Assembly (NCBI GenBank): GCA_018267275.1
Contig: JAFDYV010000004.1
Span: 186,001-250,000, forward strand
Source of the DNA: Bacteroidota bacterium
GTDB taxonomy: Bacteria; Bacteroidota; Bacteroidia; Cytophagales; Cyclobacteriaceae
Direction of reading: 5' to 3'
Length of the DNA stretch: 64,000 nucleotides
The position numbers and the translations under genes are program-made. The notes beneath the pieces are model-generated. The model did not search any database. It was not told the DNA's origin and saw only the letters and a program-made list of their open reading frames with translations. Of the stretch, positions 24,978-33,588 are shown piece by piece (within the stretch, counting starts at the first letter, position 1; each line of letters starts with the position of its first letter).

Positions 24978-26380
24978 TGATTGGTTGGCGTTAACTTAGT
25001 ATTTGCAGTAATTCCATGTGTGGTCGAAAAATTTGGGTCTCCGCCTGGGATGGGATTTCCAAGCGAATCAAAAGGTGGTGGCAAAGTGGGTTTTAGATAT
25101 CTGAGTTCTCCACGATCCAATGAGGAGTAAATGACATTAATTAATTCCTCTGGCAAAAAATTGCTAAAACTTGTGCCATAGTCAATTCCGACTGAATTAT
25201 TGAATAAATCCATGTCTTTTTCTAAAGCCAATGGCGTTGGTACCTCAGATTCATGTGCATCAGAAAAAGCCTTTGCAAATACGGCACCAACGCTCCTTGC
25301 ATTTATTGCTTGAAAATATGCGTGTCTAAATGCGTCTGATTTATCATTTAATCCGTTGTAACCAAATTTTGCTATTGTCGCATGCTCGGCTATTGGCCTA
25401 TTTTTGTATATCTCATATGCCAAATCGGGAAACTGCTTTACTAGTTCACGTTCAGCATGTGTAAGTTTTTTGAACTGATCGTAAGGATCGGTAGTAAAAT
25501 TTGTATAAACCCAATTATCATCTAACCACCAATTTTTTGGAAACCCTTGATCCATGCCCGGCCAAGTGAAATAAATACCTGTAGGGTCAGATCCTTCAAA
25601 GCCACTGCCCCCAGAGGAACCACCCCCGCCCGAAGAGCCGCCTCCACCAGAAGAACCTCCCGAACCTCCTAGCCAACTGCCTCCGCCACTCGATCCAGAT
25701 GAAGAACCGCCTCCTCCGCCACCAGAACTACCTCCACCACCTGATCCATATGAAGAACCGGTTCCGCCACTCGAACTACTTCCGCCTCCTCCACCACTGC
25801 ATGCTATTTGTAGCCAAAAATAAAGCCGTGTTAAAGTACTTTGCTGCAATTCATAACAGCCTGGTGCCTCGGGTATTGGAGGTATTCCGCTAACTCGTCC
25901 AGAACTATTGGTTTGATCTAAAATCCTACCTCGCACTACCTTGGCCTCGCTTATCCGCACCCCATCGGGGTCAAAGCTAAATATCTTCCCAGTGAACTGT
26001 TTTAAATCAGGATTCAAATACCACTCTCGTGCAGGCTCATAGACCAAATAATAACCCCTTGCACCAGACCCATCTTTAATCCAAATAAAATTGCCGAACT
26101 GCTTTGGATTTTCAGAAGTAGCCCGAAAGGTATACTTAATCGAGTTTCGTTTCTTATTTTCGATTTTTATCGCCTTGTCAAAATTTACAGCGGCTACTTG
26201 CGCTTTCCGACCAGAAAGATTCTGATAGGAATAGATAGACTGCTTTAGTTCAGGTTCATTGGAAATCGAGATCTCTGTTATCGTTAATTCATCAGTAGGT
26301 TTTACGTTTCCGATATCTGAACACGAAATTGAAAGTCCGCCAAAGATGACGTAAATCAAAAATGAGTTTAGATGCCTCAT
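24974..26380 (-). CDS. Lipoprotein with Gly/Ser linker and DUF6973-like C-terminal domain
   Basis: 468 residues. A signal sequence ends in a possible lipobox LSISC. The N-terminal domain (about 25-200) has no recognised family. Residues about 200-275 are almost pure Gly/Ser. The C-terminal domain has AERELVKQFPDLAYEIYKN, SDAFRHAYFQAINA, KAFSDAHES and MDLFNNSVGIDYG; the AFRHA, DAHE and MDLxNN pattern matches DUF6973 as I recall it, found in secreted and polymorphic-toxin-like proteins. Function unknown. The pair with the downstream gene lies between yajC and ybbR, a place where these housekeeping genes are usually adjacent, suggesting insertion. Confidence 0.7.
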   Translation of the reverse strand: MRHLNSFLIYVIFGGLSISCSDIGNVKPTDELTITEISISNEPELKQSIYSYQNLSGRKAQVAAVNFDKAIKIENKKRNSIKYTFRATSENPKQFGNFIWIKDGSGARGYYLVYEPAREWYLNPDLKQFTGKIFSFDPDGVRISEAKVVRGRILDQTNSSGRVSGIPPIPEAPGCYELQQSTLTRLYFWLQIACSGGGGGSSSSGGTGSSYGSGGGGSSGGGGGGSSSGSSGGGSWLGGSGGSSGGGGSSGGGGSSGGSGFEGSDPTGIYFTWPGMDQGFPKNWWLDDNWVYTNFTTDPYDQFKKLTHAERELVKQFPDLAYEIYKNRPIAEHATIAKFGYNGLNDKSDAFRHAYFQAINARSVGAVFAKAFSDAHESEVPTPLALEKDMDLFNNSVGIDYGTSFSNFLPEELINVIYSSLDRGELRYLKPTLPPPFDSLGNPIPGGDPNFSTTHGITANTKLTPTNQ

Positions 26381-26429
26381 AGAAAGATATTTAAACGAAG
26401 ATAACTGAAAATAATCTTAAATGATAAAG

Positions 26430-26738
26430 TTATTTCTTATCCTTAAACGCCTTTGTAGACTCGAGCGAAATGGCAGATTTTGAAAACTTGATGCGGCCAC
26501 CTCTTTCAACCTCTAAGATAATCGTCTCGTCTTGCACTTCGTCCACGCGGCCATGTGCGCCACCAACGGTTACAATGTAGTCGCCTTTCTTCACCTCATC
26601 GGTGAACTTCTTTTGTTCTTTGGCTTTTTTCTGCTGTGGGCGAATCATAAAAAAGTAAAACACCACAACGATACCAATCATCGGCAAAAAGCTTATCCAT
26701 GAAGACTGTGGCTGTGCTTGCAATAAAATCGAATACAT
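26430..26738 (-). CDS. yajC: YajC, SecDF-associated preprotein translocase subunit
   Basis: 102 residues. One membrane helix near the N-terminus (WISFLPMIGIVVVFYFFMIRP) followed by QQKKAKEQKKF and the small beta domain GDYIVTVGGAHGRVDEV, all characteristic of YajC. It is an accessory to the Sec translocase in the inner membrane. Not followed by secDF here. Confidence 0.95.
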   Translation of the reverse strand: MYSILLQAQPQSSWISFLPMIGIVVVFYFFMIRPQQKKAKEQKKFTDEVKKGDYIVTVGGAHGRVDEVQDETIILEVERGGRIKFSKSAISLESTKAFKDKK

Positions 26739-26808
26739 ATGCTTGTTTGAATTTTAGGCGCGCAAGTTATCTCTTAAAACAGAACTGCCCAAATGGACCT
26801 CACCCCCA

Positions 26809-26833
26809 ACCCCTCTCCTCGAAGGAGAGGGGT
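26809..26833. repeat. ACCCCTCTCC hairpin repeat
   Basis: ACCCCTCTCC (26809-26818) pairs with GGAGAGGGGT (26824-26833); T26819/A26823 extends it to 11 bases around a 3-base loop. Together with CCTCACCCCCAA before it this is a widely seen dispersed intergenic motif. It lies upstream of yajC. No T tract, so a terminator role is doubtful. Confidence 0.65.
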
Positions 26834-26921
26834 GACGCCTGATTGAGCTAAGCGCTTCTAATCAAAACTTTACGTAAAAAACTTAGTTAACTAGCAATAC
26901 ACGACAAGGGTAGCAATATCC

Positions 26922-26957
26922 AAAAAAACAAAAAGCACCGCTTGCGCAGTGCCTTTC
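26922..26957 (-). terminator. Terminator of the DUF1573 gene
   Basis: Read on the minus strand, AGGCACTGCGCAAGCGGTGCTTTTTGTTTTTTTGG: an outer stem AGGCAC/GTGCTT, an inner GCGC-like stem and a following T-rich run. It lies 24 bases past the stop of the DUF1573 lipoprotein gene. Confidence 0.65.
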
Positions 26958-26981
26958 GTTATCATTTCATTAACTCGTGTG

Positions 26982-27530
26982 TTACTTCACAGAGGGGCCG
27001 TTGGCACCATCTGGCTTAGGCGTAACCATGGCTTTGAACTTCAGCAAAGTGGTTTTTGGCCAAGTGTTTGCCGTAACGGTAATTGTTTTGTTGTTGATGC
27101 CTTGCTTGCCATTAGTATCAAATTCGGCTTTTACAAAGCCTTCTCCACCCACCGGAATCGGAGCCTTCGTCCAATCAGGAACAGTGCAGCCACATGAAGG
27201 TTGAGCGTTTTGAATAATCAATGGCGCCTGGCCGGTGTTCTTTACTTTATACGTGAATGAAACTTTTTTGCCTTCGTCTACCGTACCAAAATCGTGGTCG
27301 GTTGTGTTAAACTCCATCGTTGGCAGCGGGCCTTCAGGCTTTTCCTCCGCGGCTGGGGCTGCTTCAGTGGCAGCAGACGTAGCTGTCGGTGCGGGGGTGG
27401 TTGTTTTTCCAGCCTCCATTTGTGCCAAGCGGCTTTCCAGCTCTGCAATTTTCTTTTCAGATGCTTTATCGCGACAGCTGGTGGCTACAATCACCAACGC
27501 TGCTGCAAATATTAACTTCATCGTTTTCAT
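26982..27530 (-). CDS. DUF1573 lipoprotein
   Basis: 182 residues. MKTMKLIFAAALVIVATSC is a lipoprotein signal ending at Cys19. A short coiled coil (KKIAELESRLAQMEAGK) and an Ala/Pro/Thr-rich linker follow. The C-terminal domain, FNTTDHDFGTVDEGKKVSF, VKNTGQAPLIIQNAQPSCGCT and AEFDTNGKQGINNKTITV, is the immunoglobulin-like DUF1573 domain common in Bacteroidota. Its function is unknown. Part of the yajC/nusB neighbourhood. Confidence 0.92.
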   Translation of the reverse strand: MKTMKLIFAAALVIVATSCRDKASEKKIAELESRLAQMEAGKTTTPAPTATSAATEAAPAAEEKPEGPLPTMEFNTTDHDFGTVDEGKKVSFTYKVKNTGQAPLIIQNAQPSCGCTVPDWTKAPIPVGGEGFVKAEFDTNGKQGINNKTITVTANTWPKTTLLKFKAMVTPKPDGANGPSVK

Positions 27531-27559
27531 ATTGACTCTACTTTTATTGATTCAAACCG

Positions 27560-27590
27560 TAAAATTATCGTGCAGATTATTGTCTTCAAA
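27560..27590 (-). promoter_or_regulatory. Promoter of the DUF1573 gene
   Basis: Read on the minus strand: TTTG (27590-27587), exactly 19 bases, then TAATTTTA (27567-27560), one mismatch to TAnnTTTG. The ATG is 29 bases downstream. Confidence 0.6.
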
Positions 27591-27615
27591 ATTCCGTTCA
27601 GTTGTTAACAAAACA

Positions 27616-27930
27616 TTAACTGTTTTTACTGCGGATTTGTTCTAATAACTCGTCCACATCATCCAGTAGCCGCTGTGCTTTATCCTTGGCTTCTGTTACC
27701 ACCTTCTGGCTTTGCGATTTTGCCTCGCTTGTTTGGTGATTTTCGGTTTCTGCCGGGTTGGTTAACTCAGACAGGTATTTCTCTAATTTGTCTTTGTAGT
27801 CACCCAGTTTGGCTGCCAGTTTTTCGCGCGTCACCGAACCTTTGTCTGGAGCATACAAAACGCCCAAAATCGCTCCCGCGGCAGCGCCTGCCAAAAATGC
27901 CATCAACGTGTTGCTTCCTTTCTTTCCCAT
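27616..27930 (-). CDS. YtxH domain protein
   Basis: 104 residues from the ATG at 27930 (MGKKGSNTLMAFLAGAAAGA); the frame extends upstream to 27990 without family support. A glycine/alanine-rich membrane segment followed by GVLYAPDKGSVTREKLAAK is the YtxH signature, then an amphipathic coiled-coil tail (KAQRLLDDVDELLEQIRSK). Such proteins are small membrane-associated and often stress-linked; function not settled. Confidence 0.88.
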   Translation of the reverse strand: MGKKGSNTLMAFLAGAAAGAILGVLYAPDKGSVTREKLAAKLGDYKDKLEKYLSELTNPAETENHQTSEAKSQSQKVVTEAKDKAQRLLDDVDELLEQIRSKNS

Positions 27931-27956
27931 AGCTATTATTTGAATGTGTGGGATGG

Positions 27957-27964
27957 CAAAGATA
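27957..27964 (-). promoter_or_regulatory. Candidate -7 element for the YtxH gene
   Basis: On the minus strand TATCTTTG matches TAnnTTTG exactly, 26 bases upstream of the ATG. No clear -33 TTTG at the normal spacing. Confidence 0.45.
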
Positions 27965-28083
27965 ATATTTTTTAGGGCGAGGGGCATCATCGAACCCTTG
28001 ATTTTCTGGCGGCATCCGCAGCAACAAGCTGAGGATTTAACCTCGGCAAATGCTATTTTTATCCAACCTTAAGACCGTACACC

Positions 28084-29610
28084 ATGAGAGCGTTTACTAC
28101 GTTTTGCCTTTTTGTTGCCTTCAGCCTTGCACATGCCCAGGCTCCTGCATTTAAAAAAGAACTCACAAAAATCGACCCCTACCTACAACAGTTGATGACG
28201 GACTGGCAGGTAGCCGGATCGGCCGTTGGAATTGTCTACAAAGATTGGGTCATTTTCTCGAAGGGATTTGGATTTCGGGATTTTGACAACCGGCTGCCCG
28301 TAACCTCCAAAACATTGTTCGGCATCGCCAGCAACAGCAAACTGTTTACTTCCATGGCCGCTGCCATGCTACACGAGGAGAAAAAACTTGACCTTGACAA
28401 ACCTGTGCGCACTTATATGCCCGAACTACACTTCGCTACAGGTGAACTGGATGAAAAGTTGACCTTGCGAGACATGCTTAGCCACCGCAGCGGTGTGCCG
28501 CGGTGGGATGGTGTTTGGATGGGCTCTGGTTACACATTACAAGAGATTTTGGAACGACTGCAATACATGAAACCCACGTTGGGTTTTCGTGAGGGGTACC
28601 TGTATAACAACAACATGTATGCGGCAGCAGGGGCTGTAACCGCCAAAGTAAACGGCACTACTTGGGAGCAACTTATCCAGTCAAAGTTGTTCGATCCGTT
28701 AGACATGAAACTAAGCACCTTCCGTTTTGAAGATGCTGCAAAACGGGGCGAGTTTGCCAAAGACTATCTGGTGGGGAAAGTAGACAAGAAATTAAAAGAA
28801 TATGACTTAGATACCCACTGCGACTGTTGGGCGCCTGCGGCAGCGGTCGTTTCAAATGTTGATGAGCTGAACAATTGGGTGGTTGCATTATTGAATGGTG
28901 GAAAATACAAAGGCAAACAGGTGATACAACCAAAAGCTATTTTGGAAACCATGAAGCCAAACAACATTGCCAGCAAAGAAATGGTGTATGATGAAGTATT
29001 CTATGGATTGTACGGCATGGGCCGGACAACCACCGACTACAAAGGGCACATTTTAGTTTCGCACGGTGGGGTGATCAGTGGTTATCGCTCTACCATTGCA
29101 GTACTGCCGAAAGACAGCGTTGGCATTATTGTGCTCACCAACACTGCACAAGGTACGCCCATGGCCAGTGCAGCGGTATACGGAATTGTTGATCGGTTGC
29201 TACACCTGGATGAATCACCTTGGACAGCCAAAATAAAAAAGGAATTGGACAAACAAGACAAGAAAAGCAGCCAAGAACGCGACTCACTACGGGCTTTGCG
29301 CGTGAAAGACACCAAGCCTTCGCACGGGCTGGCCGACTATGTTGGCACTTATGAGCACAAGGCCTATGGCAAAATTGTTGTGTCGATAGATGGCAATCAA
29401 CTACGCATGAAGCACCGGTTGTGGGATGAAGCCTTAGAGCACTTCCACTACGATCAGTTCTGGTCTACCGAATATCCGGACATGGCAATCAACTATAGCT
29501 TGCGCGTTTACAAACTTCACTTTAACACCAACGAAGCCGGGAAAATTGACAAGTTAAAAACGCGTGTGGGCGGAGACCCGGAAGTGGAGTTTGTGAGAGT
29601 GAAGGAGTAA
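28084..29610 (+). CDS. Serine hydrolase, beta-lactamase (class C)-like, with C-terminal DUF3471-type domain
   Basis: 508 residues. Signal peptide MRAFTTFCLFVAFSLAHAQA. The catalytic domain has SNSK (Ser and Lys of SxxK) in GIASNSKLFTSM, YNN in EGYLYNNNMY and HGG in VSHGGVISGYRS, so it keeps the penicillin-recognising fold. The last about 100 residues (LADYVGTYEHKAYGKIVV, QLRMKHRLWD) are a DUF3471-like beta domain common in such peptidases and esterases. Periplasmic. It faces opposite to its neighbours within the yajC/nusB group. Lactam hydrolysis is not implied; D-amino-peptidase or esterase roles are as likely. Confidence 0.92.
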   Translation: MRAFTTFCLFVAFSLAHAQAPAFKKELTKIDPYLQQLMTDWQVAGSAVGIVYKDWVIFSKGFGFRDFDNRLPVTSKTLFGIASNSKLFTSMAAAMLHEEKKLDLDKPVRTYMPELHFATGELDEKLTLRDMLSHRSGVPRWDGVWMGSGYTLQEILERLQYMKPTLGFREGYLYNNNMYAAAGAVTAKVNGTTWEQLIQSKLFDPLDMKLSTFRFEDAAKRGEFAKDYLVGKVDKKLKEYDLDTHCDCWAPAAAVVSNVDELNNWVVALLNGGKYKGKQVIQPKAILETMKPNNIASKEMVYDEVFYGLYGMGRTTTDYKGHILVSHGGVISGYRSTIAVLPKDSVGIIVLTNTAQGTPMASAAVYGIVDRLLHLDESPWTAKIKKELDKQDKKSSQERDSLRALRVKDTKPSHGLADYVGTYEHKAYGKIVVSIDGNQLRMKHRLWDEALEHFHYDQFWSTEYPDMAINYSLRVYKLHFNTNEAGKIDKLKTRVGGDPEVEFVRVKE

Positions 29611-29623
29611 CTTGGGTAAAGAG

Positions 29624-30745
29624 TTATTTATTATCCAACAACCCTCTGCCGCTCTTTTTAATCTTACCCGCTTCGCTCATCTTTTTCGAAATTACATCCA
29701 ATATGCCATTGATAAATTGACGGCTCTTGGGGGTACTGTATTCTTTGGCTAACTCGATGTACTCGTTAATGGTAACTTTGATGGGAATGTTCTGAAAAGT
29801 TATCATTTCGGCAATAGCCATTTCTAAAATTACGCGGTCGGTGAGCGGCAACCGATCTACCTCCCAGTTTTTGGTGTTCTTTGCAATTAACTCTTTGTAC
29901 TCCTCTGGCAAATCTACCGTTGCCTTGAAGAGTTTTTCGATAAACACCTGGTCATCGTCCCACTCTAAAGAAATTTTCTGCAAGTCGAGCTTCCCCTCTG
30001 AAAAAGACTTAAGTGTTTTTTCAGCCAAGCTTCGGATGATGGCGCGGTCCTCTGCCCAGCGTATGTCTTGCTCATCGAAGAAATCGTTGATTACATTGTT
30101 GCCAAAAATCACTTTGCGCACCATGTACTTCGCAAAAGCTTTCTGCTCATCTTCACTTCGCTCTTTCTTTTCGATGAATTGCAAATAGGTGTCATCATCT
30201 TTTATAATTTGCCTAAACCAATCGCGCACCAAATCCATTTTGCCATCCCAGCCACCACTACGCAACCATTCTTTTTTCAGTTCGGCATGGTTGGCCAACG
30301 CCTGCCACAAAGGTTGTAGCAGAACATATCCATGTACGGCACGCTTATCGGCCGCGCCCACTTCTGCCAAGGCCACCAGCAAACCCAACACCTGATGGTA
30401 GGTATCGGTAAGTTTGTTGATTTCCAACACGATGTTTTTACCCAAAAAGAGCTGGTCTTTCTTTACTTGTTTGTGGTAGTTTTCCAAGGCATGGTCAACA
30501 GCCTTCGTTACTTCTATATCGCTTTCTTTGGTCTCTTTGTTTTTATAGCGGGCGTCTAATAGTTGTCGGGCTGCCTTGCGTTGTGTTTTCAGCCGTTCTT
30601 TGTCTTGCACCTCCATGCTGTTCAGGTTGGGCTGAAAGTGCTGTTCGAGGTAGTCGTGTGCCAGTTGGTAATTGGCTTCTTTGCACTGATCAAAAGCAAA
30701 AAGGCTTTGCATAATTTTGATTCGGATGGTGCGTCTGTTGAGCAT
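29624..30745 (-). CDS. nusB: NusB transcription antitermination factor (long Bacteroidota form)
   Basis: About 373 residues from the ATG at 30745 (MLNRRTIRIKIMQSLFAF). The first helix MQSLFAF and the C-terminal block LPLTDRVILEMAIAEM, IPIKVTINEYIELAKEYSTPKSRQFINGILD are the NusB fold, which binds boxA RNA with S10. It is more than twice the E. coli length, with a charged helical insert (about 50-230); long NusB proteins are usual in Bacteroidota. It starts divergently from the ABC exporter gene. Confidence 0.95.
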   Translation of the reverse strand: MLNRRTIRIKIMQSLFAFDQCKEANYQLAHDYLEQHFQPNLNSMEVQDKERLKTQRKAARQLLDARYKNKETKESDIEVTKAVDHALENYHKQVKKDQLFLGKNIVLEINKLTDTYHQVLGLLVALAEVGAADKRAVHGYVLLQPLWQALANHAELKKEWLRSGGWDGKMDLVRDWFRQIIKDDDTYLQFIEKKERSEDEQKAFAKYMVRKVIFGNNVINDFFDEQDIRWAEDRAIIRSLAEKTLKSFSEGKLDLQKISLEWDDDQVFIEKLFKATVDLPEEYKELIAKNTKNWEVDRLPLTDRVILEMAIAEMITFQNIPIKVTINEYIELAKEYSTPKSRQFINGILDVISKKMSEAGKIKKSGRGLLDNK

Positions 30746-30916
30746 GGCTTGAAAAGAACGTTTTTTGCGCATGCAAATTACGGAAAAATAAAATTAAGAA
30801 TTTGGCATCGGGCTTTGTCTAGGCCAAAGTCGTAATAACCAAGTCCAAAGCCCTACGTCCCAAAAGAATTGAACTAATTCGCTTACCTTTCGTTTTAGTT
30901 TGGTTGAAAATAACTG

Positions 30917-32716
30917 ATGAAGGAACTCCGCTACCTCAATAAGTACCTCTACAAATACCGAAAGCTTTTGATCTTAGGGTTGTTATGGGTTATTATCTCT
31001 AACGTTTTTCAGATTTTGCCTGCCCAAATGGTGCGCCACTCCATCGATTTGGTGGTGGACAACATCAAAATCTATCAATCGTTGGACCACAGTGCTTCGC
31101 AGCAAAGCTTCTTTAATGCGTTTGGCAAAGGCATTTTGGTTTATGCCATACTGATATTGGTAATGGCCCTGCTGCGCGGTTTCTTCCTTTACCTTGTGCG
31201 GCAAACGTTAATTGTAATGAGCCGCCACATCGAATACGATTTAAAAAACGAAATCTTCGAACACTATCAGGTATTGCCCCTTAGCTTCTACCGTAAAAAC
31301 AACACAGGTGATTTGATGAACCGCATCAGCGAAGATGTGGGGCGGGTGCGCATGTATCTCGGCCCGTCCATCATGTATGGGCTACAGCTCATCACGCTTT
31401 TCGTAATTCTCATTCCCATTATGTTTAGCATCAGCGCCAAACTTACCATTTACGCGTTGCTGCCTTTGCCCATTTTGTCCATCAGTATTTTTTATGTGAA
31501 CAACATTATTGAGCACCGATCGGAGATGATTCAGAAAAGCCAATCCAAATTAAGCACGTTTGTGCAAGAAGCTTTTTCGGGAATACGGGTTATTAAATCC
31601 TTCACACGCGAACATGAATCGGTGGATAACTTTACCAAAGAAAGCAACGAGTACAAACGCCAGTCGCTAAAACTTACGCGCGTGCAAGCGTTGTTCTTTC
31701 CATTGATTATGGGCTTGATTGGATTGAGTACGGTTTTCACCGTTTATGCGGGCAGCGTTGAAGTGATTAATGGTGCACTGACTTTTGGGAACATTGCAGA
31801 GTTTATCATTTACGTGAACTTGCTTACATGGCCGGTTACGTCATTGGGTTGGACCAGCAGTTTGGTGCAGCGGGCAGAAGCATCGCAAAAGCGAATCAAC
31901 GAGTTTTTGAAAACGGAGACAGATATTATATCGACAAAGAACTTGAAACGCGAGCTACAGGGTGGCGTTGTGTTTGACGATGTTTCGTTTACTTATCCAG
32001 ATACGGGCATCAAGGCGCTGAAAAACATTTCATTCAATATAAACGCTGGTGAATCGCTGGCCATCATTGGCACAACGGGTTCGGGCAAGAGTACTATTTC
32101 CAATTTAGTTGCACGCCTTTATGACGTTACTTCCGGAGAAGTGCGCATTGATGGTATTTCCATCAAAGACTATGACATCAACAACTTGCGGAGCCAGTTG
32201 GGTGTTGTGCCGCAAGATGTGTTTCTGTTTAGCGACACCATCTTCAACAACATTGCGTTTGGATTGAAAGAACCGAACGAAGCGCGCGTAACGCAAGCTG
32301 CCAAAGATGCGGATGTGTACGATAACATCATGAGTTTCCCTAATGCCTTTGCCACGCGCGTGGGCGAACGCGGCATCACGCTCTCGGGCGGACAGAAGCA
32401 ACGTGTTTCCATTGCCCGAGCGGTAGCGCGTGAACCAAAAATTTTGATTTTGGACGATGCACTCTCAGCTGTGGACACCAAAACCGAAAACACCATTCTC
32501 AACAGCATGAAAAAAATCATGCAAGGCCGCACTACCATCATTATCTCACACCGCGTTTCATCTGCCAAGCTTGCCAATAAAATTATTGTGCTGAACGATG
32601 GTCAAATTATAGAAGAAGGCACGCATGATAGTCTCTTGCAAAAAGATGGCACCTACAAAGAGTTGTATGAAAAGCAGATGCAGGTGGAGGAAGTGAACTC
32701 AGCAGACAGTAGGTAG
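30917..32716 (+). CDS. ABC exporter, fused membrane and ATPase domains (MsbA-like)
   Basis: 599 residues. Six membrane helices over about 15-300, then a nucleotide-binding domain with Walker A GTTGSGKST, Q-loop VPQDVFLF, signature LSGGQKQR, Walker B ILILDDALSAVD and switch His in IIISHRVSS. Homodimeric lipid or drug flippase/exporter of the B-type; MsbA lipid A transport is plausible but not proven. The 144-base upstream gap shared with nusB has only a weak TACCTTTC -7-like site at about 30885. Confidence 0.95.
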   Translation: MKELRYLNKYLYKYRKLLILGLLWVIISNVFQILPAQMVRHSIDLVVDNIKIYQSLDHSASQQSFFNAFGKGILVYAILILVMALLRGFFLYLVRQTLIVMSRHIEYDLKNEIFEHYQVLPLSFYRKNNTGDLMNRISEDVGRVRMYLGPSIMYGLQLITLFVILIPIMFSISAKLTIYALLPLPILSISIFYVNNIIEHRSEMIQKSQSKLSTFVQEAFSGIRVIKSFTREHESVDNFTKESNEYKRQSLKLTRVQALFFPLIMGLIGLSTVFTVYAGSVEVINGALTFGNIAEFIIYVNLLTWPVTSLGWTSSLVQRAEASQKRINEFLKTETDIISTKNLKRELQGGVVFDDVSFTYPDTGIKALKNISFNINAGESLAIIGTTGSGKSTISNLVARLYDVTSGEVRIDGISIKDYDINNLRSQLGVVPQDVFLFSDTIFNNIAFGLKEPNEARVTQAAKDADVYDNIMSFPNAFATRVGERGITLSGGQKQRVSIARAVAREPKILILDDALSAVDTKTENTILNSMKKIMQGRTTIIISHRVSSAKLANKIIVLNDGQIIEEGTHDSLLQKDGTYKELYEKQMQVEEVNSADSR

Positions 32717-32727
32717 AAGGCAATTAG
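32705..32727. repeat. GACAGTAGG-type intergenic repeat
   Basis: GACAGTAGGTAGAAGGCAAT overlaps the 3' end of the ABC transporter gene and resembles the reverse complement of 7529-7560. The two share GACAGTAGGYAGA plus a purine-rich tail. Confidence 0.4.
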
Positions 32728-32742
32728 TTATCTCAAAAACGT

Positions 32743-33588
32743 TCAATTGTTTCTTATACGAACCCCAGCAAATTTTTTGACTTGCCGAGAATTAATATTC
32801 ACACCGACAGCATAATTTATATATATGCTGTCCGAGCGATTGGGCTTAACAAACCCGTAGGGAACTTGACGTAGTTGACTTTGAGGAATGAACCAGTCAA
32901 AGGGACCGTTGCATGTGGATGTACCTTCTGGAACAAATGCGTAAGTATTCCCCGATTGAAGCGTGGTTAAACTTGTGAGAAACAAATTGCTAGTATCATT
33001 GCAGCCCTTGGGAAAGTTTATAAAATAGAGTGAACTGTCGTATACGCCAGTTACGATTTCCCTTTTGAAATACCGAATATCAATTTCAAAGACGTTATTC
33101 TTATCGTCCAAGGTTATTCCACGCCACTTCCCAAGCCATCTGAAAGGTCCGGTCTTTGGCTCATAAAAGACTATATCTTTAGTAATCAGCACTTCTGCAT
33201 CATCGAAGCACTTGCTCGCATCTTTTATTGCCTTCAATTTAACCGTGATTTTTGAATTCGATGCAAAGGAAAAATTCAGAAAAAACTCATTAGAAGTGAA
33301 TTTTCTATCGTCCGTCCCTATCGTCCATTCATAGGATTTTGCGTTCGGTATAAATGCCTTGAAATAAACACGCGTGTTCAACGCAAAAGTATCCTGATTT
33401 GCGATTGGATCAATGAAATCTGAAACCGAAACTTGCAATCTTTCGCGCGTTGTGATATAGACAGTGTCTTTTTTCGCATCAACACACGGATCGATTGGCT
33501 TTGGTATAATTGTGTTGTTACGCGGATCACAGCCGATGAGAAGTAATAAGCCAGTTAAAAACACAAATTTGGGTAACCTCGGCATCAT
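32743..33588 (-). CDS. Lipoprotein of unknown function
   Basis: 281 residues. The signal ends in LLLLIGC with the lipobox Cys at residue 20. The mature part begins PRNNTIIPKPIDPC; a segment with YFKAFIPNAKSYEWTIG and FSFASNSKITVKLKAIKD resembles a PKD-like beta domain. The rest (LGKWRGITLDD, FVKPNRSDSIYINY) has no recognised family. Its start overlaps by 4 bases the stop of the type IX cargo gene upstream, so the two are probably made together. Confidence 0.75.
   Translation of the reverse strand: MMPRLPKFVFLTGLLLLIGCDPRNNTIIPKPIDPCVDAKKDTVYITTRERLQVSVSDFIDPIANQDTFALNTRVYFKAFIPNAKSYEWTIGTDDRKFTSNEFFLNFSFASNSKITVKLKAIKDASKCFDDAEVLITKDIVFYEPKTGPFRWLGKWRGITLDDKNNVFEIDIRYFKREIVTGVYDSSLYFINFPKGCNDTSNLFLTSLTTLQSGNTYAFVPEGTSTCNGPFDWFIPQSQLRQVPYGFVKPNRSDSIYINYAVGVNINSRQVKKFAGVRIRNN

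Noticed and set aside
25600..25800. Dense short repeats that could suggest a CRISPR array
   Set aside because: They are the GGN/AGY codons of the Gly/Ser linker in the DUF6973-like protein; no regular spacers.
26809..26833. Hairpin as terminator upstream of yajC
   Set aside because: Strong stem but no T tract on either strand, and the motif is a common dispersed repeat; kept as a repeat only.
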